This document shows positions 21,601-32,870 of a stretch of DNA of 64,000 bases, piece by piece (the stretch's first letter is position 1; the number at the start of each line of letters is the position of its first letter). Below the pieces are notes generated by a model that had not been told where the DNA came from, ran no database searches, and saw only the letters and a program-made list of their open reading frames with translations. Source of the DNA: Rhyacophila brunnea (taxonomy: Eukaryota > Arthropoda > Insecta > Trichoptera > Rhyacophilidae); NCBI GenBank assembly GCA_022495005.1, contig JAGYXB010001329.1, positions 930,001-994,000 of the forward strand, read 5' to 3'. A program made the translations under genes and the position numbers.

Positions 21601-24126
21601 GATATATAAATAATATTTCGTCTTATATCTACGTCAGGTATGTCTACTAGTACCTAATAGTTCCATCCAAACCAACCGCCCCGCACCACAATCGGTCTTA
21701 ATCGAACGTATCGTCCACTTATATCTGATATCAGAATTGGTCGTGATCTACAATCCATACCCTCTCGCTGTCATTATTGAACTCGAACAAACATAATATT
21801 ATATTTTGCTAACACTGTAGTGTTACAAATTAAACAAAAACTCTGTCTTTCAATATCAGTAAGAAATACTCGATTTTCAAATCGGCGTAAAAATGATAAG
21901 TTGTGATCTTTTTTTGCACTCGTCGTCATATTCTCCTACTGAGCAAAGAGTCTGCGACGGTAAAATGAAACTATGGCTCAGTTTAAATCGTGAGGATTCA
22001 CACATTCTCTTCCTATTACTCCTGTGGTAGGCCGTGAGCAATGCAACACGAATCAAGTGATACGACGAGGAAACGCGGACTTCTTCGTGGTTAATTTGTA
22101 AACGACTATCACGTAAGCTAAAAATAAAAATATGAATATTTAATGCTTCCTCTTCAAATTTTAATAAAATCGTAGTATTATTATAATAGGTACAATTGAA
22201 TGTAGACGCTATGCACATTTTAATCACACAATCTCCTGGACCTTATGGTGTGAACGACGCATTGGACACGCCTAAACCACGCTTTTGTATTTGACAAGGT
22301 AGATCGTCATTCAGTTGGCAATTATATCTAACAATCTTAGAATTCCTCATAGTACATATAGAATCAAAATATCATGTTCAAACCGGCCGGACTCTTAAGG
22401 ATCGGTTATATGGGTACCGGGAAACAGAACCCGATAACTGCGTTCCGGCGGCCACTTTATGAGTATAACTTCATGTGATATCAACCGATCCGGATTTATA
22501 TGTTATATTCTATTAACTACCTATTCATTAAATAAACAAAGCTATTTTTTTGCTGAATTTTACCCAGAATTGCTGAGAAATATAGTTTTATATTCATATA
22601 CTCTCCGACTCATTTCACTAATATACCACTGTAACATTTTTCGAAATGGAATTCGATTTTTATCAAAACCAAAACACTTTCATTATAATTGAAATTTTGC
22701 TCAAGTTGCCTATGAAATGTCTGACAACATCAAAAATTATACATTATGATTTGGAAGATTAAATACACCAATACATCATTATTATTTAAAATATTCTTAT
22801 GAACAACCACAAAATCTGCGTATTTCAAACATATATAATACTTACCGAAACCTCAAAACATCTGCCAAAGATCTCAGTTAGTCATAAGATAAGTCATTCT
22901 TTATAGCGGCCATGTTTCGATGCGATTATCTATAAAATATTAAATATTCTATCGGTACCAATTTTATTTAACCATACTAAAACGTGAGGTATCGCCTTCA
23001 TGTAATATAATACGAAATAGTCTTAAGACTTCATCCAGTTATACACCAAACTCTTTAGTTCCATATTATATTACAATATATCAATAGGTTTTTATTATTT
23101 GAAGTATTATAAATATAGATCACTTCTCGTGTATAGTTTCGTCCGTGCACTGCCACTGAATAAATTGAGACGATAGCCCGAAAAAAAGGAATAAATCTGA
23201 ATTTGCAGGGTGAATACTGAACGCAGAGGCGTCTGTTAAATATATCGTCTATGTGTGCTACATCTCAATTTTAAAATAAGAACTTACCGAGGAGTACACT
23301 GCAAAGAACGAAGTAAACACTGTATATCTGCATAAACAAGTATTTTTTTCACCTTAAGATATTGACAAGAAAATGATAAAATATAAAACAATATAAATAT
23401 AAATTTTATTTATGTTCCCGTATTACAAAATAAATATTATAATTATGTATGAAAATAACAATTTGAAATAAAAAGGATTTATTACTTATACCCATTCGGG
23501 TATTTTTAGACCATTGTCCTAAGTTTTGACACTTTTTTTTGTTTACATACTTACATAGTTACAGCCATTTCAAGTATTGCAACAGGTAATATATGCAATA
23601 TCTACATTAATATTATAAAAAATTAACTTATGCATTTATAATTTATTAATATTTTTATCTTCAGAATGTGTTTCACTTATTTATTATCATTATTTTCTAT
23701 ATAATACATTTACTATCAGGTAAGGCTATATCATAATACGCAATAATCACTGGTTAAAATACTTTGTCTTTATTACATGTATTTATAAGTGTTCGTTTGC
23801 ATCAGCGAAATAAAAATAAATTAACAAAAACAATAGCAATGACTTATAAATTCACCTGTCAGTCAGTTTCAGATGCAACTGTTTAACATTATGTATTATC
23901 TCCAAAATTTTGTATAAATAGATATATAATGTATTTACTTATACATATATATATATATATATTCTTTTATTTTTTATGTTACTTTTTTATTTTTCTTTTT
24001 TATCTTTTGTATAATCATTTAATTATTCATTATTCTTCCTCATTTTTCTCATGTAATCTTCTTATGTAATTTCTTTATATTTATGTTATTCGTACTCTCT
24101 ATCTTGTTAGGCTTAACTATATTATA
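18675..24126. other. 5.4 kb AT-rich DNA without recognised genes
   Basis: Open frames at 19832-20029, 21877-22227 and 22459-22692 have no motif I recognise and are built largely of AT-rich codons. A slightly GC-richer patch at 22380-22455 holds no frame. A TA run lies at 23941-23962. No strong inverted repeat was found, though an AT-rich background makes weak ones hard to see. Confidence 0.4.
23941..23962. repeat. TA microsatellite
   Basis: An uninterrupted AT dinucleotide run followed by T-rich sequence. Confidence 0.7.
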
Positions 24127-24244
24127 ATGTATATATAGAAACTTTGCTGGTTGCAATAACTTTTTATTATTATATTTTAAATTTCTGTTATCAATATGTA
24201 ACTGTTTGTTTTCCTTAATAAATAAAATTTAAAAAAAAAAAAAG
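24127..24244 (+). mobile_element. Poly(A)-ended insertion, 3' end
   Basis: CCTTAATAAATAAAATTT is followed at once by a run of 13 A. An AATAAA signal just before a homopolymer A tract is what the 3' end of a LINE or processed transcript leaves. The upstream sequence (TTGCAATAACTTTTTATTAT and CTGTTTGTTTTCCTTAATAA) has no coding potential, so only an untranslated end is visible. No target duplication was identified, and the 5' limit is unknown. Confidence 0.5.
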
Positions 24245-25662
24245 TTACCCGAAATGACTATGTACGTATTCATTGAGCAGAATATTAGTAATCTTTTTAC
24301 TAGTAGTAGTAGTAGAATTGGTATATTCTATAACTATATATTATTAAATCCTAAAGGAAAATTTAATCGATACTTATTTCAGTTGCAATGCGATAATAAT
24401 CAAAATAATAAATTGTCAATATTTTATTTGAAAACAAATAATATTTAACATACCCTTCCAACTTGTTGTTAAGAAAAAAATATTTTAGTTGTTTTCAATT
24501 ATCAAAAATATGTGTGTTTTGGTCTCTCTTATTGGCTAGATATTGCATATTTTATCAATCGGCGTGTCTTTACTGTCCGGAATTCTACTTTGCCGTATAA
24601 ACCAACATCGCGTAATTGGATTTAATTTTCAAAATCGTTTAAATCAAAGCTAATATATCGCACATACAGTGAGTCAAAAATGGAGTGATAAATAATTATG
24701 ATAAGTATAATAAAATCTATTAGTACCCACTATGTATATAATATGTTCAATTTGATTAAGAAATTACACCAATTATTATGTATACCGTTACAAAATGTGT
24801 GGAATAAATACTTTTTATTACATCGTCATTTAAATAATACCATTTAAAGCACGATTTCCACAAAAGATTTCTTTGTACAGTAAAAGGTATTGAATTTTAA
24901 AACAATAGAAGCTCGGAACGGCGATTTAAATAATCGTATCTACTTACTTGAGTTTTAAAAGCATTACAGACTTCATTGTTTTGAATTTGTAATTTTAAAT
25001 ATGGCAACTTTCGGTTTGAATTTGGAACATTTAGTTTAACATTGTTTGAAATGAAAGAATGAAAGTTGATTTTACATTGTTTGAGATTGTGGACATTTAA
25101 AATTAGAATAGTAGAAATTTTAGTAAGAGAGATTAATGTATTTCTAATTACAATTGAGATCGCAGTTCAAATGAAATGCAAGGTGTTATGTTGCCCAAAA
25201 AAATCTATGAAATTTAACAAATAAGTGTGATAACATGTTGCGTACGTGCTCAATTGTATACCTTGTACATACATTAACAATGCTTGTGTTTAATTATCAA
25301 ATATTTCGTAAATCTATCTTCTCTAATCTCTTTGATACATCCCATGTACTCAAAAACCACGGCTTACCATCTAGGATTCATATATTAATCCCGGTGGTTT
25401 AGGTACTCACCAGACTGAAGGTCACCTGTTTTCTAAATCAGTGGTATCCAATTTTGTAAGATAGCAATTAACACATTTCCAAATAAATGTTATAAATATT
25501 AAAAACAAAATTGCGATGCAAAAATAATACATTAAAGTACATAATTTAGAACATCCTCAGAAACATGTATAATACAACAAAAAATCCCAAGAAAGTCTCA
25601 TTTGGTACAAAGGTAGGTATAATAATAGATTTTTATCTGAAGTATGCGTGATCAATTAAAAA
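24245..25662. other. AT-rich sequence, nothing recognised
   Basis: Includes a five-unit TAG run at 24301-24315. The frame at 24254-24448 is AT-rich and carries no motif. Confidence 0.4.
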
Positions 25663-25703
25663 TATTGCATTCTTAAATCTTGTGTATTATTCATTGAATA
25701 AAA
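25663..25703 (-). repeat. Family C flank motif, isolated
   Basis: On the plus strand TTCTTAAATCTTGTGTATTA and TTCATTGAATAAAA form the minus-strand version of the motif that bounds family C copies. No tRNA-like core follows, so this is a solitary or truncated copy. Confidence 0.6.
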
Positions 25704-28635
25704 AGTAATTTAATTTAGAATCATTGACATAAAATAACGTTAAAAACAATATAATAATGAAGGAATTTATTCCTAATTTATAATTTATTGTTAATTAACT
25801 CTCAATTAAATGGCAAAAACTGCCAAAAAATAAATAAACCAACAATAGCAGTGAGATTAAGGAAATTAGCAGTCATTTTTCATTTCAGTCATTCCAGAAA
25901 ACCAACACAAACTGTCAAAATGGTTACTAACCGTTAGTTCCATCATCCACCGGAAACGTTCCAAATTCAACTTTCGCGTTCTCGTGTCAACTGGATGCAA
26001 AATGGCTGCCAGAAGTTTATACGTTTGCATTCTTCAAACTTTTTTACCTTCGACCCTCCCTGAAGAAAGTACAAATTTAGTGGCCTATTTTCCCTTAACT
26101 CATATCTTGGGATTTGAAAAGAGAATGTATGTGAAATAAACCAAAAGAGAGTCGGTTTACGTAAAGGCACATTGTAAATAGTATTTCTTATTTATCTCCG
26201 ACAGATGTTGATAAAATACATAGTTTTTTACCGCATTTATGTTGAGAAATATATTAAAATACAGGCCGTGTATAATATTATGTACATAATTTAATAAACA
26301 ATTATTTATTAGATATACAACTTATTTCATAACGCTTGAGCTCAATCAAGACCTTGGCTTTCTCCACCGCTTTTCAGTGCTGTCCTGTTTCACCAACACT
26401 ATTGTCCATGATGTCTTTCCCTGCACTCTTGGCTGTATGCCCTGCAATATATCTTTGTTGGTTTCTTTCTCTCCGGTATCCTTTGAGGATGACAACTTTC
26501 TGTGGTGTATGTGTCTCCGGCATTCACTTGACATAGCCTACCTCAATAATTAATCTCAATAGTTTTAGGTTTGTGCAATGTTTTTAACCATAATCTATTT
26601 TCCAGAATTTATTTTTAAACAAAAATTAAATAAACTATCGCTTATTCGCTGCCATTTTCGTGGTTGATGATTGTGATCAATTTAAAATACTGCCAGATTC
26701 TGAATCAGCTTTTTCTATATTTTCCCATCCCTATCACATGGCTTGCAGTTGACGTTACGTGTTTCCCAGTTAATTCTTTTACCTGGCCACTCCACCTCAT
26801 CGGCGTCCGTTCTTTGCCTCTTTTTACTTGTATACTTCGTAAAATAATAAAATTAACCTTTTGAAGCTCTTTGCGCCTTGCCTAACAGTTTGTCCAAAGA
26901 AACGCATGACAGGAGAAAGGTATACCTACAGCTGAAGTCTTTCACTGATGCTCTGTTAATAATAATCAATATAAATTAGTATTTGAGAAGTTTTTCTTCG
27001 TTTTCATTTATACAAATATATATTATTATCATCAGTGACGTCCCTGGGCAAAGTGCCGCCCTTAGGCAGATTTAGAATGTCATTCCCTTTCATTTTTAGT
27101 CTCAAACTGCATGCAAAATTATTAGTTGAATACCTACCTATTGTAATACATAATTTATTTATTAAACTGACAAATGACGTACCTACATAATTATCATTTA
27201 CTGAAGATAAGAGCATTTCTACGAAATCTATTCTCAAATAGCGATAGTTGTTAGGTATGTGGAGATCTGAGGCACTGACAAGGGTGGAGCCCCCTTGTAA
27301 TTTCTTTAAACTAAGATAGCGATACTTTCTAACGATGGAAAACGCCACAAAACAGCCACGCTTTCAAAAATTATTATGATAGTATGCATTCCAAAATTTG
27401 TCGAACCTAAGCAAGGTATGTCCTGCCTACCCACAAGGGACGTAACATCATGCTTTCTAGTTTAAAGATAATACCACCGTAAACTGCTCCAGTAGTTTTT
27501 GTCCTTTGTCAGTATCCTGACCTCCTTACATATGATTCCTAAAGCCCGCATAATAATCTACCGACTAATATTAGTCGTCGATTCCTTTCTGTAACGCAGG
27601 AAGTTAGTACATATTAGTACTTATTTAGAATTCTTCGTGCAGATCTTTTTAGTAAATGCATGTATCATTTAATATACTATTTTGTATTATTTTTTTATTT
27701 TCAATAATATATCGTTAACTTTTGTAGAGCCATTAGCTCTTACTGTTAAGTTGTATTAACGAGATATAAATAACATCGGATTTAGGAAAACCTAAAATAA
27801 AAATTATTTTAAATCACAATTGAATTTAACTTGTTGATACTTATAACCATGGCCCCCACATCCTGAAGCGGGTCCCCAGACTAGGATCGTAGGCGGGCCC
27901 CTCTACCTATCACTACGCCAGTGCGACGTTCTATAGTAGCATTTCCCAAATTGTGTTCGAGGTTAAATAATTTATGAATACATCCACATGAATTATTACG
28001 GAGTAGTATCGACACAATAATCAAAATTGCATCGCACAACTATTAATCTCGAAGTAAAATAGCGTCCGACTTTTTTTAATAGTGCAAAATTGTGATGACG
28101 TATGTTTATCTCACGTGTATGGTCCACCCATCACGCCGGGCCCCTAGGCTAGAACCTGTCCTTATTCAACCACGTAGGAAAGCTCACAGTTTCGCTAATT
28201 GATCGCGACCCGTGGTCTTAGAATCGCTATTTTAGTGAATGTGAGTGTGTGGGTGGGCGCGTGTTGTTACGTCACGACATGTGAACCTGACACGCCGGGG
28301 TCTGCGGTGATTATAGCCCCAACGCCACTTGGCCGTAATGAGCAGTGTCCTGGACCCTTTTGCCAAGTGGCAGCGTTTAGTGAACATTTATGTGGTCGCG
28401 TCGATTTAACGAATTCGCAAACGTATGTAACGGTATGTGTGTTTGACATGAATTAAGGTACCGAGACTTTATAGGCCGCCATTATTGTAAATTGGCGCCA
28501 ATTTCCATGTATAATATTATATCTCTATCAAACGTAAGCAGATGTTTTTCTTTGCAGTGAATATAATAAGAAAACACATTCAATGTACATGCCTAATCGG
28601 TTTCAAAACATTAATATTGGAAAATTATTTTTTTT
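25704..28635. other. AT-rich DNA with two GC-richer patches
   Basis: 26336-26536 and 26664-26864 hold open frames with no certain motif; both could be decayed LINE sequence on the minus strand but I cannot show it. At 27033 CAGTGACGTCCCTGGG and at 27430 CCCACAAGGGACGTAACA look like the inverted ends of an hAT-like element about 415 bp long. Around 27850-27925 and 28125-28160, GGGCCCCT words hint at similar decayed elements. Confidence 0.35.
28199..28456 (+). other. GC-richer island with open frame, unassigned
   Basis: About 260 bases of near-balanced composition in AT-rich surroundings, open in one plus-strand frame and also largely open on the minus strand (28267-28449). The plus frame begins without an ATG at its edge and encodes a cysteine-containing segment (EQCPGPFCQVAAFSEHLCGR in part) that I do not recognise. 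GCCACTTGG and CCAAGTGGC inside it are perfect complements. It could be a decayed DNA transposon or an exon remnant. Confidence 0.3.
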
Positions 28636-28840
28636 ATTCATAATTGAATACACAAGATTTAAGAATGTAGCATTCTTATTGAAAATAATATTCAGTTTGG
28701 GAAAGCATCAAAAACACACTCCTTTAGAAAAATCCTAGAAAAAATCTTTAAGCAAGTTGGATTTGAACACACACCTTTTGCTTTCCGTGTTAGCTAATTT
28801 TACCAATTAAACTACCGACCTAAGTGCCCTTGCGAAGAGT
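28636..28840 (-). repeat. Repeat family C copy with tRNA-like core
   Basis: Plus-strand order is flank motif (CACAAGATTTAAGAATGTAG, 28650-28669), then CTAGAAAAAATCTTTAAG, then the tRNA-like core in reverse. On the minus strand the core starts with box A-like TAGTTTAATTGGTAAAAT and reaches box B-like GTTCAAATCC (28759-28769 on the plus strand). Here the flank motif sits at the low-coordinate end, as in the 32 kb copy. Confidence 0.65.
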
Positions 28841-29129
28841 TTGTAATATTTTCGTAACTAGAGAGAGCTCAAATTTTTATTTGTAAAGTTCTTGTATACT
28901 ACTGGAATCATTCTACAGTAGCGCTGTTAGCGATTCGCAGAAGTATTTTGTATTATTTGCTATAATGCCTACTTCAATGCTATCAAATATAATTAATACA
29001 ACTACGAATAGATTTTGCCGTACCCACGGTGCCACTGTAGAGTGATTTCAGTATTCTTCATAATTTTTAATTTTTAAAAAGGCTTCAGGTTACAATTACG
29101 TAGATACCTATACAATTTTATTCAGAATG
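28841..29129. other. AT-rich sequence, nothing recognised
   Basis: No supported feature. Confidence 0.4.
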
Positions 29130-29602
29130 TTACTTTTTAATTTATAATTATTACAAGATAAAAAGAACTTTTTATATACAACGTTTTTAAATTTTCTGTT
29201 GAATCATATAAACTTGACTTGACTAACTTAAACGATCAAAAAAATTTGTACTTGATAGAAATAATGCTGAAATGTCATTTTGACATGTCATATTGATTTC
29301 CATAGTAACGCACGAATATATTAATAATTTAGTTGCTAGGACTCCAGACCCCTAGCAACCAATAATGGTGTCGAAATAACTTTTCATACAAAACAGAATT
29401 AACTGAAAATGAATTCAATTCTACTTAAAGATGGCTAAAAGTATTTTAAAAACATGCATTGGCATCGTGTTCTGATATATTCTAAAAGTTTCAAATGTCT
29501 AGCTAGTTAGTTAAAAATCCATTGCAAGATTTGTACCGGACAAAGAACCACCGGACAAATAAGAATACGAGCTAATAAAAACGTTGTAAAAATTACGATT
29601 GT
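29130..29602 (-). repeat. Dispersed repeat family D, near-complete copy
   Basis: The minus strand aligns along its first part with 49423-49722 and along its last part with 13398-13690, so it is the bridging copy that defines the family at about 470 to 500 bp. ACAACGTTTTT lies near 29179 and AAAAACGTTGT near 29579, an inverted pair close to both ends. There is no coding frame. The pattern suits a nonautonomous DNA element, but similarity in the 13 kb copy runs beyond the inverted pair, so the true ends are unsure. Confidence 0.68.
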
Positions 29603-29774
29603 TTTTAACGAAAGAATCAATTTCTATCAAGCACCCTAGAATACATTGTGTATTTTTTTTAATATTAGGTACTTATTTATATTATTTCCATATAATTATA
29701 ATAATCATACTCATCGGGGTAGGTTCAGTACTGGATAAAGGCGTTCATGTAAAGATCGTTTAAACATAACGGCA

Positions 29775-30027
29775 TTAATAGGCCATCCATGGACTGAAAC
29801 CATATGCGGTTTCGAACCGTGTGCTATACTAAGCTTATCTTTTCTGGTCATAGAAACATATTTCCACAAAGTATATTATAAGAATCTGATCGTATCCGTT
29901 TATACCATACACTTACACATTTACAAATTTAGTGAACATATTATATTTTCATGAACAAAAATCATAACTTTAGTATGGCACACGGATCTAAGCCGCATAC
30001 GGTTTCAGTCCATGGATGGCCTCTTAA
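29775..30027. mobile_element. TTAA-flanked MITE with about 60-bp inverted arms
   Basis: Both sides are TTAA (29775-29778 and 30024-30027), the target duplication of piggyBac-type elements. Inside, TAGGCCATCCATGGACTGAA mirrors TTCAGTCCATGGATGGCCTC with one terminal difference, and similarity continues for about 60 bases through GTGTGCTATACTAAG versus its complement with scattered mismatches. The roughly 245-bp element has no transposase. The target site and long arms are read directly; assignment to the piggyBac group is inference. Confidence 0.82.
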
Positions 30028-30623
30028 ATTCTTATTATATTATTCTTTGTCACCCAATATTGAGTGATTCAAAAGATATAAAGTGAATCAAGATCATAAT
30101 ATTCTATTATTTTCTCACTGAAATTGATAAAACTGACAAAGGAAATTTAACGACATCAAATACGTATATTTATAATAGCGATGATAGAGCGAAATTTCTT
30201 TTAACGGCCAAATTAATATCGAAAATATTATTTCACAGAGGATAATGGGACAATATTTTCTTTACCTTTATAGAAGCGGTAGTATGTGATTCTCTTCATA
30301 AGGTGCGTGCAACTTCTTTTTTTTAGGCAGTTAAGTGACAAAGGGACGAAGAAAAAAATCATTTTAGACCCCGTAAAGGTTGGATTTTTTCGTGTAGCAT
30401 TGGTTGCGGATTTCATATTCTCCTCTCGTTTACCTTTTGATTTTATTAACCTTTCCCCTTTGAAGGTTTTTTTCGCACTAAACGTATATAGACTCGCTTA
30501 TAAACTACGCGGTGGTATCAAAGCTTGAATCAATCATTTATTTTTTTATAAAAAATACAAATAATTAATTTTATTTTAGGCATATTATGTTTTATTCATT
30601 TGAAATAAGTGTGTATTTGACAA
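30028..30623. other. AT-rich sequence; overlapping open frames, unassigned
   Basis: Open frames at 30228-30416 (minus) and 30286-30528 (plus) overlap each other and show no motif. Confidence 0.35.
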
Positions 30624-30644
30624 GACACAGCAACGTACACTAAA

Positions 30645-30908
30645 TTGTCTTTAGGGCACACAATGGGCAAAAGATTTGATGTCCTCATAGGAAGAAGCAA
30701 ATCGCAGCTCTGCGATGAATGTCATGTTTTAGAGGACATTGTACATATAGCACTGCAATGCCCTAAATATGAACTTCACAGAGTACAGCTGCGAATTGCA
30801 GATATATATGAGAATGTCGACGAATTGAAAGGTGTCCTGGCGGTGGGTAAGATGGAAGAGCTAGGCAAACTTGTAAAGTTATTTAACAGAATAGGAGTGA
30901 AGACCTGA
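30645..30908 (+). pseudogene. LINE C-terminus with intact zinc knuckle
   Basis: The frame reads LGHTMGKRFDVLIGRS, then LCDECHVLEDIVHIALQCP, KYELHRVQLRIADIY, and ends with KLVKLFNRIGVKT at a TGA. C-x-x-C, H and C are spaced as in the C-terminal knuckle that follows the RNase H or thumb region in several LINE clades (I, R1 and Jockey groups among others), and L-G-H-T is the usual block before it. No internal stop or frameshift is present over about 87 codons. The polymerase is missing, so this is a 5'-truncated copy rather than a gene. There is no ATG at the visible left edge, consistent with an internal piece of a longer frame. Confidence 0.78.
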
Positions 30909-31169
30909 TCGACGGATCCCTTTCTAGAAGAGAAGAGGCAATATGACAGCGAGTCGCAATCAAAGCCTCGGTAAAATCACAAAAAAAACTTGTCTTTAAC
31001 TAATATAGGGACAATGACTATTTCCAAATGATGATATCACTTCAATACGATTTAATGTAAGTAGTAATTAGTATAAATAATATATGTACACACAAATCTA
31101 TACCTGTGAGTCAGACTACCCTATTTACAAAAACAACACTTTCAGAAAAAACACGATTTAAGATTTTTC

Positions 31170-31405
31170 ATGCCCTTAATAATGTCCGATCCATAGAGGT
31201 ATGGTCCGATCCAAATAAAATCAAATGGGTCTACATAGAGTGGAGGTTGTATTAACAGATTGTTTAGAATAAATGAATGTTAGCCACTTGCTCAATCTAT
31301 TAAATTTTAATCTATACTCTGGGTTCAAACACACATTGAATCGAAGACAGGACCTACGACATTATAAACCTGAAGCGTAACCGATCGGCGATTGTGGGTG
31401 TTAAA
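31170..31405 (-). repeat. SINE family B, tRNA-like head (copy 2)
   Basis: Aligns with the 10 kb copy on the minus strand: CACAATCGCCGATCGGTTAC (compare CACAATGGCCGAGCGGCTTAC), TTATAATGTCGTAG, then the body word AGATTGAGCAAGTGGCTAAC and a distal ATGCC-GATCC block. Box A has drifted at several positions, so transcription is unlikely. It abuts the GAA tail of the next LINE remnant within about 30 bases. Confidence 0.65.
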
Positions 31406-31428
31406 TATGATATGTAGAATATAATATT

Positions 31429-31560
31429 TTTCTTCTTCTTCGGCCATATCCGCCCTTTAGCTGGAGCATATGGACACCACACGGCGCCTCCAATAATCCC
31501 TGTCGCTCGCCAGTGTTCTTGCATCGTTCCAGGTCATACCAGTATCCTTAGCTCTGCCGT
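31429..31560 (-). pseudogene. LINE 3' end: last 35 codons and GAA tail
   Basis: The minus-strand frame reads AKDTGMTWNDARTLASDRDY and WRRRVVSICSS before a TAA at 31457-31459. G-M-T-W-x-x-A-x-x-L-A-x-D-R-x-x-W-R matches the extreme C-terminus seen at 6893 (AGLTWREAQELAMDQ), so both belong to one type. The transcript end carries GAAGAAGAAGAA (plus strand 31429-31440). Beyond 31560 the frame is unreadable. This is an inert 5'-truncated copy. Confidence 0.72.
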
Positions 31561-32494
31561 ATACAGTATATAGAAAGTATTTAGCGGCCTTCCAGGACTT
31601 CTAACATAATATAACAACATGAAAACAATAATTTTATAGAAAGCAAGCGTTTATTTAATTTCATGTTAGGTATATAATTTATGTAAAACTGTATTTTCAG
31701 ATGCAATTATTAATATTTCGAAAACACGTGTTAGTATATTTGGCAAGCATATACAAACTTGGATTACGTGAAACCTCGAGTCGGCCATTTTGTCGAGAGG
31801 AAAATTTTCTACAACTAGGGACTACATACTTCCTGCGAGCTACGAAACCGCAGTTTTGCACCGTACCTACAATTTAATAGGGTGGAGTAGGTATCACTTG
31901 TTTTATTCATTTAACATAATAATTAATAAATACTTTTTTTTTTCATTGTGGGATTGTATTAATTATGATATTCTCAAATATAAATGAACAAACATAAAAT
32001 GTGTCAAGAAAATTTAATAAAAAACCTGCATAAATACACTAATAACATTTGAGTATTTTTATGAAAAAATAATCCACAATTTAGGCAAAAATGGGGTCTT
32101 GTTTAACATTAATGTAACATATTTTTTCTACGTCTACCCACAGGTTTCCTTCATAAGTTTATAAAGAAGATTTTACTTATCGCAGATTATGCCATCTCCG
32201 ATTTATAGACATCAATTATATTACACTAAAATAACACAGCGACAATATAATATACCTATATATATATAAGTAGTAAGATAAAATAAATATTCCATTATAA
32301 AGTGATTTGAATAATCAATAAAAATAAAGCGTACTTTTCCACTAGGTGCCTCTGCTAGGCGTCGCATTCACCTTAAAAGTTATCCACACTCAAGATGTAG
32401 TTACGTATATGATATTTATGTTTTAAAAAACCTAATATACTGTATGTAACATAAAAAGGCCGATTTCCATTGTTTCTTACGCTACTTTTTGTAT
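31561..32494. other. AT-rich sequence, nothing recognised
   Basis: The frame at 31790-31987 shows no motif. No clear repeat. Confidence 0.4.
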
Positions 32495-32756
32495 TCAACG
32501 AATATTTAACAAGATTTGAGAAAGTAACATTCCATAATATATTGAAGACATATAATTTGTAGATATTTCATGCATATACCCACTAGAAAAAATGCATTTA
32601 GAAAAAAAATACGATACCCAACGGAACTTGAACCTGTAACCGGTAGATTCGCACCAGTGTAGTTTTTCTAATTAAGCAACAGGCATCCTATTTAATAACG
32701 ACGATTTATCTAGTAGTTCTTACATGAAATGCTTATATTAGCCAATATTATTAACG
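32495..32756 (-). repeat. Repeat family C copy, left half of inverted pair
   Basis: Plus-strand order: flank motif ATTCAACGAATATTTAACAAG, CCACTAGAAAAAATG, AAAAAAAATACGATACCC, then the tRNA-like core in reverse with box B at 32623-32634 (GGAACTTGAACC) and box A near 32667-32679. It continues through CATCCTATTTAATAACGACG and CTTACATGAAATGCTTAT, where it is cut off by the next, oppositely oriented copy. Confidence 0.75.
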
Positions 32757-32870
32757 CAAAAAGCACGCTGGCGAGAATCCAGTGGTTACAGGTTCAAGTC
32801 CCGTCGGGTGTGATATTTTTTCAAGTGGGTTTATGTATGAGACGTTTTCAAATTATGTATGTTCTGTGTG
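32757..32870 (+). repeat. Repeat family C copy, right half of inverted pair
   Basis: Starts inside the tRNA-like core (CGCTGGCGAGAATCCAGTGG), has an exact box B GGTTCAAGTCC at 32791-32801, then GTCGGGTGTGATATTTTTTC and TTTTCAAATTATGTATGTTC, the family's distal end. Box A is absent because of truncation. Together with the left half it forms an inverted repeat around 32690-32757. Confidence 0.75.

Noticed and set aside
26336..26864. Two open frames as LINE tails
   Set aside because: Some words resemble LINE C-termini on the minus strand, but I could not line up any two conserved blocks in order.
30228..30528. Overlapping plus and minus frames as a small gene
   Set aside because: Neither shows a domain; opposed overlapping frames of this size are common by chance.
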